From Pseudoscleropodium purum (taxonomy: Eukaryota; Streptophyta; Bryopsida; Hypnales; Brachytheciaceae), in the NCBI GenBank assembly GCA_963969395.1, contig OZ017805.1, positions 8,990,001 to 9,054,000 on the forward strand: a stretch of DNA of 64,000 bases. The letters are read 5' to 3'. A program made the position numbers and the translations under genes. Below are positions 10,245 through 22,534 of the stretch, piece by piece. The notes beneath the pieces were generated by a model. It was not told where the DNA came from, searched no databases, and was given only the letters and a program-made list of their open reading frames with translations. Numbering within the stretch: the stretch's first letter is position 1; each line of letters opens with the position of its first letter.

Positions 10245-10265
10245 TTATCTTTGAGCCGTGGATAA
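10245..10265. repeat. 21-bp palindrome in coding-like sequence
   Basis: TTATCTTTGA, G, CCGTGGATAA, decayed in the right arm. It overlaps the start of the open stretch 10258-10572. Confidence 0.65.
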
Positions 10266-10572
10266 ATCCCAAGCTACTCCTTCAACTACGGCCACTTTGA
10301 CCCCCGCTAATGTCGTAGAAGTGGTTACTACTACGACTATGGATGTTCTTGATTGCGCAACAACCATGCAAAAAATTGAAGAGGCATTTCCTTTGGAATT
10401 GTTGGATCAAGAGCAGGTTGACTACAAAAATAACAACAATATCCTCTACGACAATGTTTCAGGAGTAGATGATACTCCCATAGAGGAGCCAACATTCGAC
10501 AAAGTGAGTAGTGTAGTTAGGTTTTTGGAATCCCTATTCCAAACGCTACCAAGTTCGAACACCAGGGAATGA

Positions 10573-12960
10573 TCTATGTAAGGTTAGTGTAGTGTGTTCA
10601 AATGTCACTTTGTACTTAAGTTTTGAAGATAGAATAAAAATTCTTTTTTATTCCCACTAAATAGCCCAAGAAACACTCAACAGTCCATTATAAGATAAAA
10701 GACTCAGCATGCATGTCCCTGTCCTGTCTAGTGTACTACTGGCTCGTGACAATAGTTCTGGGACAATAGTTCAATGTGGACTGACTTGTGTATGAATGCA
10801 GTGCAGGACTTAGACTTTAGTACAGCCCACTATAGTACTTTGAAAATAGTACAAATATATGTATTCAATATTTCAAAACAAAGTAGAATTAAAGGTTTGG
10901 AAAGGCTTACAATAAGTCACTCCAAGGCTCTAGGACAATATGGCCAATATCAAGGGTTAGTACGACCTACAACCCCAAAATCACAATAAGTCAAGCAAGA
11001 TACTTACTGTTTTACTAATAACTCACTAGTAACCTCACCTTTACTCCACCAATGAACCTAAACATTCTCTTCCCTTAATGCTATCTCTTTTATTGGACAA
11101 TAGGTCTACCATGTATGAGAAGTCTCTTTCCTTTCTAACCTTCTTTTTAAAATACTTAAACAAGTCCCTATTACTCCCACCTATAATCTAGACTTATAAC
11201 CAAATCCTAAATTACCCTAATCTAAACCCTAAGACTCTAAATCTTACTAGGAAGACAATATGGTCTTTTGATTATTCAATTATAACTTAATTATTTAAAA
11301 GATTAAAATAAGTTTCCTAAATTCCAATTCTTTAAATTACCAAAATTTAAGTTAAGTTTTAAATGTAAATTCAATTTCTTAAATTGAAACTTAAATTATT
11401 TACAAACGACAATAGGTTCCTTTTTAAATTTATATCAATTGGGTATTTTTGAAAATTAATAACTTTTTACTGTAGATTTTGATTACTGTAATTTCAAAAC
11501 CAATAGATAAAATATTCTATAATCTATGATAAATAATCAAAACTTAACTAGATATTTTGTAATATGAATTTAAAGTATAAGGGCAAATATCCTCAATTAA
11601 TCACTGAATCCCTAATTGTGTAACAATGACTTTTAACTGTAAGAATTGGTCATATTTGGAAATTGATAACTTGTAATGAACCCAATAATTTCAATAATTT
11701 TAAGTTCCAGCAGCCCATATATTCTATATTTTATTATATAGAATCAAATTTTAATAAATTGAATTATTATAAAAATTCAAAATGCGAACTAAAACTCCTA
11801 AATTTACAGCTAAATCTCTAACTTAAACTTGAAACAAGAGGTCATTAGCTGTAAAAATTGGGCAAATTCAGAAATCAATCCCTGTGACACATGATGTACA
11901 AATCAGTAAACTAAAGTCCATTAAAAACCTTATTCTATAATGTGTCACCAGATTTCAATAACTAATCAAAAAATAAATAAATTTATATTAATAACTTCAA
12001 ATCATGGAGATCAAAATCTTAAAGTACACAGCACCCAACATCTTTCAATTATGTGACAATAAGTCCTCTGGCTGTAAAACTTAGTCAGATATTAAAATGC
12101 ATAACTTTTACATACAATGACCAAATTCAATATTCTAAATACGATTAGAGAATCTTTACTATAATGAATCACCAAACATCATAATTTTAATTAAACAAAT
12201 AGAAATAATAATTTTAAAAACACAAGACAAAATGCCTGATTTGTGCACCCTCCAAGCACTTTTAATTACACCGGCAAAATAGCAGCATTGAAATAGCACA
12301 TCAACAATTGATCACACCGCACTCTTGACAAATTCAGCACAATTCGAGAGTAAACAATAATTTTTTATTTTATTTTTTTATTAAGCATTAAAATTTACAG
12401 CACAATTTCAGCGCACCAAGAAACACACAACACAGGAGAACGAACAAAAACACAAGAGAGAAGAAATTGCAAGGAACAACAAAATATAGGTTGAATTCGG
12501 GGGTGATCAGAAAAGCTGTGAAACGCTTCGTGGCCGGTGCGACTTCTCTGTGCACCTTTTGAAACCTTAGGTTCCTTGTCTTTTCCGTTTCCCTGTCTTT
12601 TTCCTTATCTTTCTCCTTTTTCTTTAATTTTTATCTTTTTTTTCTAGAACTTTTACTTTAACTTTTTCTTTGCCTTTTTGCCCTTTTCTAGTAATTTGTA
12701 GCTACTTACTAAAATATCTTTGTACTTTTTGGAACTTTTAATGTACTTTGGACTACTTTAACACTAAATACTCAATATATATATAAATAATATAGGAAAT
12801 GTCATAGAAAATCGAAAAAGTTCTATAAAAAGCTGAAAAGCTAGACTACAAGTAGCTAGGAGGTTCTTCTAAAGTACACTCACCTGATCTATATGACTTC
12901 CTATCATAGGATGGATTGTCCTATGATGGATGTCTACCCCCTTGTCTAGTCATCTGAAAT
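10573..12960. other. AT-rich gap inside copy A
   Basis: 2.4 kb with no supported gene. It has long AT-rich, stop-dense stretches, a few ACCCTAA/CCCTAA words near 11210-11235, and a more mixed segment at 12480-12560. It separates the coiled-coil part from the FCP1-like part, so it may be a long intron or an unrecognised insertion. Confidence 0.45.
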
Positions 12961-12972
12961 TCATATGTGTTG

Positions 12973-13116
12973 TGTCCTAGTTATTTTCAACTCGAGGATA
13001 ATCTTAGTCAATGATGAATGTGTCGTAGTTATCCTTGATTCAAAGATATTTTTAGTCCTTGATGAATATGTCTTAGTTATCTTCGACTTGAAGATAATCT
13101 TAGTCGATATGTGTCT
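12973..13116 (+). repeat. 48-bp tandem repeat, each unit holding one palindrome
   Basis: Three units start TGTCCTAG, TGTCGTAG and TGTCTTAG at 12973, 13021 and 13069, exactly 48 bp apart. The palindromes begin at 12981, 13029 and 13077 (the last is TTATCTTCGA, C, TTGAAGATAA). A fourth, decayed palindrome is near 13164. The array precedes the FCP1-like exon of copy A. Confidence 0.85.
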
Positions 13117-13558
13117 TTTTGATATAGAAGCCCCTCTAGTGACTATCACTTATACTTCCTATATTATCTTTGATAAGAGGGTCCTCCTTGATTGTATGGC
13201 GATGATGGCCATTCTTCTACCCTGTTTGCAAATAAAATAGAAAAGCATAGAGATGATATGTAAATTATGCAGAACGCAAATGAAGCCGTCATCTGCGAAA
13301 TGTATTCTGTAATTTTTGTAAATAAAATGTAAATGACTTAATTCCAATATCCAAAGGTCTAATTGTAATTTCTTGACTACATTTTTTTGCTCAGCCAAAA
13401 AGTCCTAAAGCTTTGCACCGCTCGATGGCAATGAAAGCAGTTCTTGAAGGAAACAAGCATTCAATTAGTGGATTTTAGTGCTCCTTCCCATTGTCTGGCT
13501 CATTTGATTCTATGTTCAAACAAGTAACTCTATTTCTCTATTGTTTTGTTTTCATTAG

Positions 13559-14335
13559 GTAGAATTGGAGGGAGGCGGAGAGGTAGTGCCTCGGAATGCC
13601 TTGCCCGTAGAACCTGAATTCAAAGGTAGATGGTTTAATATTGCCTTCGACTTAAATGGCATTCTTTGCCAATGCGAGCCAAAATTGTACATGAAAAAGT
13701 ACTAGCTGCATAAGATTGAGGACAATATTTTGTGCCACATGATTCCTACTATTGTAGGAGCGAAGGCGGTATTCGCAAGGCCTAATCTACAAGAATTCCT
13801 ATGCAAGGTCTCACAAATCACAGTAAGGGTTGTAGTGTGGTCGTCGATGATTTAGTCGACGACAGAGATGGTCGTAGAACACCTATTCGATAGGAAGAGG
13901 AATCTCTTTGACATCCTTGGTCAGGACCAATGCAGGAAGATCGAGATGTCGTGCGACCAATTCGTGTATTGTGATAGGAATCTAGTGTTTCTAAAAGTCT
14001 TCTTAGAGAGGGTGTTCTCCCTCCTTAGTGACGAGGACTCGTTCACCATAGACAACACCCTTCTCATTGATGACTCTCCTAAAAAGAGTGTCTGCAATGA
14101 GAAGGGAAATGCCACATTTCATCAGAGTTGGCGTCATCACCAACACTTAGACAACTCCCTCATGGAGGAGCTCATGCCCTAGTTGTGGCGCCTTTACTTG
14201 GAATACCCATCTGGACGCTTGAGGGAATATGTGTACATCAATTAGATTGGTGAATACCCATTGCTGTCTTCATTGTGGAATATGCAAGAGATGGTACAAG
14301 CCATGAGAGAATCTGCATGGAATATGGGTTTGTAA
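13559..14335 (+). pseudogene. Copy A, part 4: FCP1/NIF-like HAD phosphatase domain, decayed
   Basis: A 258-codon single frame preceded by a TTTTCATTAG acceptor. Family features seen: hydrophobic strand plus FDLNGIL (residues about 29-35), equivalent to the catalytic D-x-D-x-T/V motif I; VVVWSSM (motif II region); and TLLIDDSP.K (residues about 168-176), the metal-binding motif III of FCP1/SCP-type phosphatases. These act on phosphoserine, for instance in the RNA polymerase II tail. The second motif-I aspartate is Asn here, so activity would be doubtful even if intact. Four in-frame stops (13703, 13853, 14180, 14243) are all TAG, each a single C-to-T change from CAG, and there is no frameshift. 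A second copy is at 21229-21711 (minus). Confidence 0.8.
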
Positions 14336-14573
14336 TTCAAACTCTCGGGGATCAACTTACTAATAGAGCCGAGCGGAGATAGGACACATTTTCCCATAGT
14401 TGTAGGAGAAAGGGACAACATTTTTGAATTTTGTATATGTTGTACACTAATATATTATTTTGTAATTAATACATCAAAATCGGAATTTCCCCATTGAAAT
14501 TGGATTTGGTGCCCTGTCTCTTTTTTGTGACTTGTGTTGCATGTAATGGGCTTTTTTTGGATGGGGGTGATGT

Positions 14574-15473
14574 TTGGAAATGTGCTTCAATCTCTACTCT
14601 ATGCAAGTTAGAACTTCAAATGCTCAAGTTCATATTGTTGTAGCCTCATCCAAGAGGCAAAGGCTGATGGACAATCTTCTCTTCGGATCAAAGAAGTTGA
14701 TGTCCGCGTCCTTTGAATGTGAATCCGAATCTGTTGGAAGGAGTATCAAGCCCTTTGTGTTTTGCATCCCATTTCTAATGCACACTACCAAGGATGCAAC
14801 GTCCATAGCCATTGACTTCTCCAAGGGGGATGGAGAAGATAGAATTGTCGACAGCCCCCTAAGCGAGGCCTCGTCAAGACCCCAATATGCTTCCTCGTCC
14901 TTGCTCAAGCAGGCATTCTCGAGTCGAGGATGCTTCTTCTCGCCGACGACTCAATCAAAGCCTGGGACAGATAGGAAACTAAAACTCTCTATTGACGACA
15001 ATGCGAGCGACCTTCAACCCGAAGATCCTCTTTCCGGATTGTCCGTGCGACTAGTTGTACATATTCGGGAGAGGAAGGTACCTTCTGTCTTGGAGGGTTA
15101 CATGAAGAGTGACCACGTGGGGCTGCGGGCTCCTACTCCTTTACTTCAGCTCAAGGATAATCATCTTCAACCTTCACTTTCTATGGGCGTCAGGTGGTCG
15201 CCCTCAATTGACACTCTTTTCCATCAAAGGATTCTCAAAGATAGTCGATGCTCTTTGAACTCCAAATCAGTTGGAAGTGGACTTTTGTACATAAATAGTG
15301 TGAATACAAAGATGCACAAGTTGCCTCCTCAAGTGTCTAGATCTGTGTCCACCTCGAAGCTTCTTCCGAAAAGTCCTAGCACTTGTAAGCGGAAGCAGAA
15401 GGAGAGGGATTATCAAAGTGCGGGCTTCTCTAATGCAGCTAATGGTAGAAGGGGGCCCCATTATCCTTCTTGA
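14574..15473 (+). CDS. Copy A, part 5: Ser-rich unknown ORF
   Basis: A 299-codon open frame about 240 bp downstream of the FCP1-like stop. The protein is Ser/Lys/Pro-rich and low complexity (SSASSRP, PLSEASS, SKLLPKSPSTCKRK), with no domain I can name. Its length without stops contrasts with the decayed parts upstream, but a biased composition can keep a frame open by chance. Several palindromes fall inside it (SSRGCF, LQPEDP and LQLKDN in translation), linking it to copy A. Real coding status is uncertain. Confidence 0.4.
   Translation: MEMCFNLYSMQVRTSNAQVHIVVASSKRQRLMDNLLFGSKKLMSASFECESESVGRSIKPFVFCIPFLMHTTKDATSIAIDFSKGDGEDRIVDSPLSEASSRPQYASSSLLKQAFSSRGCFFSPTTQSKPGTDRKLKLSIDDNASDLQPEDPLSGLSVRLVVHIRERKVPSVLEGYMKSDHVGLRAPTPLLQLKDNHLQPSLSMGVRWSPSIDTLFHQRILKDSRCSLNSKSVGSGLLYINSVNTKMHKLPPQVSRSVSTSKLLPKSPSTCKRKQKERDYQSAGFSNAANGRRGPHYPS
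14913..14933. repeat. Palindrome in the Ser-rich ORF
   Basis: GCATTCTCGA, G, TCGAGGATGC. The arms pair nearly perfectly although the outer bases differ from the family consensus, suggesting the two arms changed together. Confidence 0.75.
15009..15161. repeat. Two decayed palindromes in the Ser-rich ORF
   Basis: About 15009-15029 (ACCTTCAACCCGAAGATCC) and 15141-15160 (TTACTTCAGCTCAAGGATAA). Weak members of the family. A further interrupted one, with a central insertion, is at 15461-15484 at the end of the ORF. Confidence 0.45.
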
Positions 15474-15484
15474 TGCGAGGATAT

Positions 15485-18400
15485 CTTTAGAAGGCTCATC
15501 AAAATAAAAGTGTTGGAGGCAACAAGAAGCAATTGTTCAAGTAATAGTGATGCCTAGGGATGTGAAACAAGTTTTCTAAGTCATCTACCTCAAAGCATCC
15601 TTCCTTATTAATAGCACAATAAATCAAATACAAAGATAAAGTTGAAGAAATTGGAGAGCTTCATGTATAGCAAACCCCTTTGTTTCTTACAATATAGATT
15701 TTAAAATTAAGCGTGCTATAATTCGTTTGTTAGAAGTAACTTTGTAGACAAGAGTAAGTTGTATTCTCTGTACTGAAACTCATTAGTTAATTAAGCTTAC
15801 TATACTTCCATTCACGTGCTTGTTTATATACCATTTACTAATTTGGGTTTTATAGAAAACAATATTCTACATGTCGCCATCTCTCCTATGTAATTCTTTT
15901 CTATATTTTGTTTTCATTTTGTGAAATACGTTCAAAATTTTTTTATCTCTCCGGTGGTTGGGCTCTATTTATCTTTGGCTTCAACAAGTAATTCTTCAAA
16001 AGAGATTTCCACTCTTAACTCCAAAATCTTAAAATAACCATTATGTCTCATTTTAACAAATAAGGCCTTTTAGAAAAAACAATGCAAAGGTCGTTGTCTG
16101 TAATAGTGTTGGAATATTTTTATAGGAGAAAATAAGATTACATTGCACTCATTAAATAACAATTCTAGAGAAGACTAACAATTTTTTTGGTAGGATTGCA
16201 ATGTAGCATTGGAGGAGGTCAACAGCTATATTGATTGACATGTAGTCTTCCAGATATCATCGGCTTTCCACAATATCACAATATAAAACAACTTGTACAT
16301 GTTATGAGCTATGCAAAAGAACTTCAATCTTGTAATTGAAGTGGACACTTCAAAGGAAAGGTCATTACTGTACAGCTACATTTGGGGCGTGCTTTCTTTG
16401 TAGGCTTACATAGAGTGCAAACCAAAGAAGAAAGTAGAATTCATGTATGTACATACAATGTAGTGTAGTAGTGGCTATTAACTTTTTTTCCTGTTAATAG
16501 TTTGAAGCGCAATTACAGTTTGATGCAATCATTTTTTCCCTAATGTTTGGCTTCAAAAGCAATTGACTACAATCACGGAAGCATTATTACTAAGTGAGTA
16601 TCAAAGGTTAATTCCAAAATAAAGAATAAGTTGACATCATTGTTGTAACCTCCTATAGACTGGATAGGGAGGATTCAATGTTCACAACCATTGCAATTCC
16701 ATGGAGTGAACAACCATGTAGTTACATACTTGCAATATGAATTTGCTTTGATTTCCTACTTCCAATTCCAATATATAAGGTAATTGACTTGTGACGCTTG
16801 TTATGAGTTTGTGGTTCCAATTGAAGACTGCATGACTTGCAATAATGAATACAACAATTTCCTATTTGTAAAGAGAACAAACATAGTTACAAAGTCTTTT
16901 GTTATGTGATCTGTAAAGTGGGTTGTTTTATTTGAATAATATACCTCTCTTTTGTGCTTGACAAATCAACTAAATGTTTTTACTACTACAACTCCAACTT
17001 ATGTTAACTTAGAAAGAACTTCAAGCAATACAATTTCGACAACAAAATTTTCTTTTTAATAGAGAGGGTGTTCTGCAAAAGTATTGTTCACATTGCGAGG
17101 AATGACTTCCTGTAGTAGTAAAATAAAGGAGAAGGAGCACAACATGCAAAGCCATGGCTATCATAGCTCATGACTTGTACATTTGGAGCCGCTGCATGCA
17201 TGGAGCAACGTGAAGTGCACATGAAGTACAAAAGTGAAATTAGTGCTTTTGACAACGTGAGCACTTGCTATTCAAAGTGTTTAGTGTGTGCTGCACTTTC
17301 TTGAAAGATAAAACTCAAATGTCAATGTCTTTTGATTAAAAATTCTTGTGCATGATGTATAGGAGAAGAAGTACTACAACTGAACGAGTGACAGTAGTCA
17401 TATGTAGATTCACTTGAGAACATGCATTGATGTTCTCTACAAATATATAGTAGTTTCTTTTAATTTTCAAATTTTTGAAGTCACAAAAGTACATTTTTAC
17501 ATACTGCATGTTCACATTACAATTCTTCCATGTGTATGGAAATACTAATGGGACAATGTTTTTGAAGGCAAGCATTAGTAGAGGTCCTTTTTGAAAGACA
17601 ACATAGAGTATGAAGGCAAAAGATTACTTTATTGTTGGTCCTATAGGGTACTAGTTTCAAAACCAAAGAAAATGCTGCTAGAATTGCTTCGATCAATTGG
17701 ACGCCTTGCTCGAAAAGGATTTCAATGAGGTTTCTCATGACTTCAAATTTCATGGAATTAAAAATGGAGACCTTCACAAGTAATGAAGGAAAAGCATAGA
17801 CAAAAATTTCCAGAGAAAAATGTACATGACTTCACATGCATTCAAAAGTTGTGGAGTCCAATTGAAGTACCTTGAATATGCTAGTATACGCCAAAAAAAA
17901 TATTTATCATGCATGCATGGACATCACCTAATTTTGTTAATGTGTAGAGCAAGCCAAGGAAGTTCCTTGGCTATCGACTTTCTCTCTCCTACATATTAGT
18001 AAGTGTATATAGGTTGTTGAATCCTCAACAATTGAAAGATGGAGTTCGTGTTCTTCCATGCATAATTGACACTTCTTGTATGTATGTACGTCTTCGACAA
18101 CCTTGACAAAGAAAGCAGGAAGGCTACCAATGTCATGTGCGGTCTATGTGTAAGTGCAGTTGTCCATGTATTACTATGAAGAAATCTTGGAGAACATGGC
18201 AAAGAAGACGTTCAAGGAAGTAATTAATTACAAAGTGAAATTATGTTGTCATTAACGTAGGATGGTTTAGGCAATCATGGTTGTGATGTACACGAATGCA
18301 GTACATGTTATGAATGACTCATACACAATGATGCATTCAACATTCTAGGACAAGATTTTTTATAGTTGCCTTTGAAATTTTTTTTCTTTCATGACAGTAG

Positions 18401-21228
18401 ATGCTAATACAAGTGATGAGGAAGTAAGCGTCTTGTATTTGCATGGAAAAGACATTCATCTAGAAACCATTCATGTCAAGGCTCTTAAGACTTGTATAGA
18501 AGAGGACAATTTGCATCAATGAATTTCAATAGGTAAGTTGTTACGGGTACAAATTTATAATCAAACATTGGTAAATGTTGCTTAATCCAAAGAGCAAAAA
18601 TTCACATACAACACTCCACTGTACTTATGCATGACCCTTTTTTGAAGTACATTATAGAATAATTTTCTCTCAAATGTGTAATAGCAAATTGCAATTCAAG
18701 TTTGATATCATGACAGAAAACAAGGTTGTGGTGTACATGTCCTATAGGTACAACATAACTAGCAATGTGAATGTAAGAAGTGATTTGCTACATTGCCATT
18801 GAAGTAGTAGAGGATGCAATACTTGACATGCTTCAAATGAAGGAGAGTATAAGTGATTATCAATAGTCCTTCCACTTATATTTTTAAATTGTGGATGCCA
18901 TGAAACTTTGTTTATCATTGTACTGATCTTGTCAAGGAAGTGAACATGAAAAAATTGATCATGAGTGACATTGAACAGACAAAAAGAAGTACCTTCTGTT
19001 GCACGATACATGATGCCTTCTTCTATGTTCAATAGTTCAAGGTCAATGATAGTGATTTCTTCTACAAGTCTAACTTGAAGCAGTTCTTTCTTCAGGAGCA
19101 TACTAACTTATTCTTGATTTCATTCTAGGGACTCAACTAATTGTAGTGTCAAATAAATGTTGCGTGTCAACATGTCTAGGGAGTTCAATGTGCTACCAAA
19201 AAATTTAAATATACTTCTTGAAGGGCATGTGAGATACGTAACAACTCTTTAATCTTTCCAAACCTACGGCTCTATATTCATGCTAAAGTACTGTCGTTCT
19301 TTGCCATTTCCATATGTTTGATTGTATATTGTTTATTGTTTGTAATTTACATAATTGTCTAGAGCTTCTAAACTATCTGGTACATTAGGAAGTTGCACTA
19401 CAAAAGTTTTTGTCGACTCATGAAAGCACACATACTAAAAGCAAGGGGAATTGTGCGTATTCTTTCCCACAAAAGGTGGACCTATCATATACGTAGTTAT
19501 GGATGGGATTGCCAAAGGCTGCCAAGCATGCAATGTTCAATGGAGAAGTTCAAGCTTGCTTCATCAAAAGTGGAACATATAGAAAGTGGTATGTTCATAT
19601 AAGCTTCTTATTATTCATTGTTTTATGCAACATTTCATGGAGTATCATGCATGTGTGTGTTGTATATGTCATGCTATACTTGACCCTAAACTTGCTTTTG
19701 ATTACAATTCTAAGCAAGTGAAATTGCTATTACTATATAAGTATACGTCACTCTTTTGTTGAACATTGCTAAAGCATACCTACGAGGTGCACTTCCACAC
19801 ATTATCACTAATACTTGTTTTCAAGCATCATTTGCAAGGAGTAGTTCTTATCTATGAAATTCATGTCCTAAAGTTTTATTACTTATATGTATAGGGACTC
19901 GCATCACATCCTTATTGCATTTGTTGATGCAAAGCACTCTAGCAATCAATCTTTATATATTGTTGCTTGCTTCAAAAGTATGATGGCCATTATGTCGAGA
20001 AGACTAATAGTAACATCAATGTCTACTTTCTCAAAACGAGTAAGCCTGCCCTACTATAGTAGTAGCACTTCTTAGAAACAATGTACCATTACCTAATATG
20101 TTGAGGTTCTGGATTCAAAGCATCTTTCAATGTAGTAAAGAACATATTGACATGCATTCTGATGTGAGAGTACATTATCGCTAAAGAACTTGTTCATGCA
20201 CTTTGCGTGCTTTTGAACTATGTATTCATTCACTGGAAGTACTACTGCTATGACAAATCTTTTGAACAATAATGTACGTTGGCCATGTCACATTTATTAT
20301 GTCTAAAAAATGTAGCGCATTCTTCACAAACACAGTGCAACTATCTACTTGCTATTCTAAAACAACTCTTGAAATGCTAGTATATAGAAGTCTATCTACA
20401 GGACAATGTCATATTAAGCGTTCAGAATGAAGTCCACAATGTTCATTGTAATAGTATTTCCCATATTACAAAACATAGAGCAATGAAACGTAAAATTGGA
20501 TGTTGACAATCCCACATCCAATTGCACACTCTCTTTAACATGGCTATTTTTTGCTTGACAGCATTTCTCCGATTACCTGTAATGTATGACAATGCCAAAT
20601 GACATACAACTATTTTATAGATGCATATCCCTTTAAACAAGATACGAGCACCACAAACCATGTTCCCTATTTGTCAATGACTTTGCTTCAGCATCGTTTG
20701 TGCTTGCCTTTGGCTTGAAGAGCATCGTACATGACAACATAGAATTTGTGTTGGAAACCGATGCATTTTAATATCTACAAAACCTCCCTACATACACGGC
20801 CAATATTTTTGCTTTATATCAACGTTGCCAAAATCCTTAACAAGCTCATGTCAATTATAGAACATGAATTCATGCTTGTCAAAGTGTTGGATAGAGAAAT
20901 TGTAGTGTTTAGGAACAACTTGTGTTGACTTGACCCTAGACTACATGTAGTACAAGACAAAGTTTTGTTGATACTTACATATAAACTCAGAAAAAACAAA
21001 GTCAAAGAACACTTGTCCTTCCCATTAGACGTCTGAAGAAACAATTGCTAATATCAAAGGACCTGATAAGTCTTTTTGAAGAAAACGTTGTGACATCATA
21101 GACTGTCACCACTACATGAGATTCTTGCTCATCCACCTCATGCCCACATGGTGCTTATATGCAGCACACGCAGCATGTTCAATGAATTTTTCAGAACACA
21201 AGAAACATCATGTTTTGGCACACGTTTT
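15485..21228. other. Long stretch without a recognisable gene
   Basis: 5.7 kb of AT-rich sequence. Only short open frames (up to about 120 codons) occur, with no motif and no match to other parts of the window that I can see. It may hold the decayed 3' part of the minus-strand FCP1-like copy (20.4-21.2 kb has scattered protein-like words), but I cannot support this. Confidence 0.45.
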
Positions 21229-21711
21229 CTAGAAACAAGCCCACTTTAGTCCTTGTTTTTTCAAATTTTGGCATGTTTTTTGCTCATCTATATGAACAAA
21301 TTCTAGATGACATCTAGGAGGACTCAAATTCAATCCAGAAAAACATAAGTACACGTTCCTACTTATATCACAAACAACAAGGGTTTCTTTTAGTGCGCCT
21401 AAGTTTAGTTGAGTGAATACTGCCTTGGGCCCAACAATTGTGGGATTCCTATGGTACGAAACTTTGTCTTCAATCTGATAGGGTTTACATTTCTCACCAA
21501 TGGACTTTGCCATGCTCAGATAGAGAACGCCATTCAGATCAAAGACAATGTTTAGCCATTTCCTACACAATGGAGGCACTAATGGGGGCACATTCCTTAG
21601 CACAACCTCTCTTCCGCCCTTCAATTCTACTTGATCAAAACAAGATAACAAAGAATTGGAGTTACATGGTGAAATGTAGAAGTAGGAGAGCCAATAAGCG
21701 TATTTTTGCAT
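21229..21711 (-). pseudogene. Copy C: FCP1-like domain fragment
   Basis: A 160-codon open frame, of which residues about 28-115 align with copy A part 4. The shared string is VEL.GG.EVV.RN..P..P, then W.NI.FDLNG.L, IED...H..PTIVG.KAVF, and NL. Motif I is DLNGVL, again with Asn in place of the second aspartate. Similarity stops after about residue 115, before motif II/III, so the domain is truncated or continues beyond an intron I cannot place. It lies downstream of a coiled-coil stretch in the same orientation, mirroring copy A. Confidence 0.75.
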
Positions 21712-22354
21712 TGAATTCCATTAGGTAAATGTGACCTTCTATTAGGGAGCACTTTCATTAGCAGTGGACAGTGCACGCTTTTATTTTTTTCAAATTGCAT
21801 GCTAAACCAAAACATCAAAAGCCAGATTCAATTAGCCCTAGGATGCAGTTGATGTATGGAAAATTGTATATTTTATTTACCTAGATTACACATAATACAT
21901 TTTTAAAATATTTTCTTCAATCCACGGATGATAAAACTATACACTCAAGATTGAAGACTATGCTACATTAGATCACATAAGAGACGCCACAGACAGTTTC
22001 ATTGTGTGTGTGAAGGAGTAGCCATGCCATCTTGTGAATAATGATTATGGAGATGAGATTTGACACTTACTTCAAGACTTCCTTTTGAAAAAGGATTGTG
22101 GATTCAATCAAATTCATATAGATCAGAGGTTTGTATGTACCTTTGCCGATTCAAGTGCCTATGGAGTTTCCCTTGCCACTACTACTGATGTCAAAGGCGC
22201 CTCTCCACGCTCCTCTGAGACATTGTCTCAAATTTTGTGGACGTTTTCTTTGTAGTTGACCTTCTCCTCCTCAATGTCTATCAGCAAATGCAATGACTTT
22301 AAAGCCGTTCCTCATGCTAGTAGATTCTATGAGGGTCTAGCTCCTACATCAGCC

Positions 22355-22375
22355 TTATCTTTGAGTCAAGGATAA
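22355..22375. repeat. 21-bp palindrome
   Basis: TTATCTTTGA, G, TCAAGGATAA. It lies between the coiled-coil and FCP1-like parts of copy C, the same relative position as the 9987-10265 group of copy A. Confidence 0.8.
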
Positions 22376-22534
22376 ATCTTGGTACTACCTATGTCTTGTA
22401 TCCCCTCCATCATGTCCATGGCATTTGAAACATTCACTTTGAACACCTCATTCTACAAAGAAGGGATTCTTGGGAGCTAGGATGCTAGAGTCAAAGGCAC
22501 CACCTCCACGTTGGTGAGAGAAATGGGCTTGATC

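Larger units (their letters stand above)
8855..10572 (+). pseudogene. Copy A, part 3: MFGV exon plus acidic and coiled-coil region (decayed)
   Basis: ATG at 8855 directly follows a good splice acceptor (CTATCCCTTGCAG). The first part, MFGVNYYGLVDKN, matches MFGVFFYDFVDEN at 30798-30678 (minus). It continues as an acidic, Pro/Ser-rich stretch to about 9390, then shifts frame. From about 9400 to 10572 one frame stays readable with several stops. It contains a Lys/Glu-rich coiled coil at about 9640-9870 (LGKIQTRWHEAKMEKKARKA, then QAIAATKKMIEQSKKN). The coiled coil resembles the minus-strand stretch near 22.8 kb. The remainder to 10572 is Thr/Val-rich and unrecognised. Three palindromes lie inside this readable frame. 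Confidence 0.55.

Noticed and set aside
13559..14335. TAG read as glutamine (alternative genetic code)
   Set aside because: All stops in this frame are TAG at likely Gln codons, but TAA and TGA also interrupt the related parts and other pseudogenes, and a plant nuclear genome uses the standard code. Cytosine deamination explains it.
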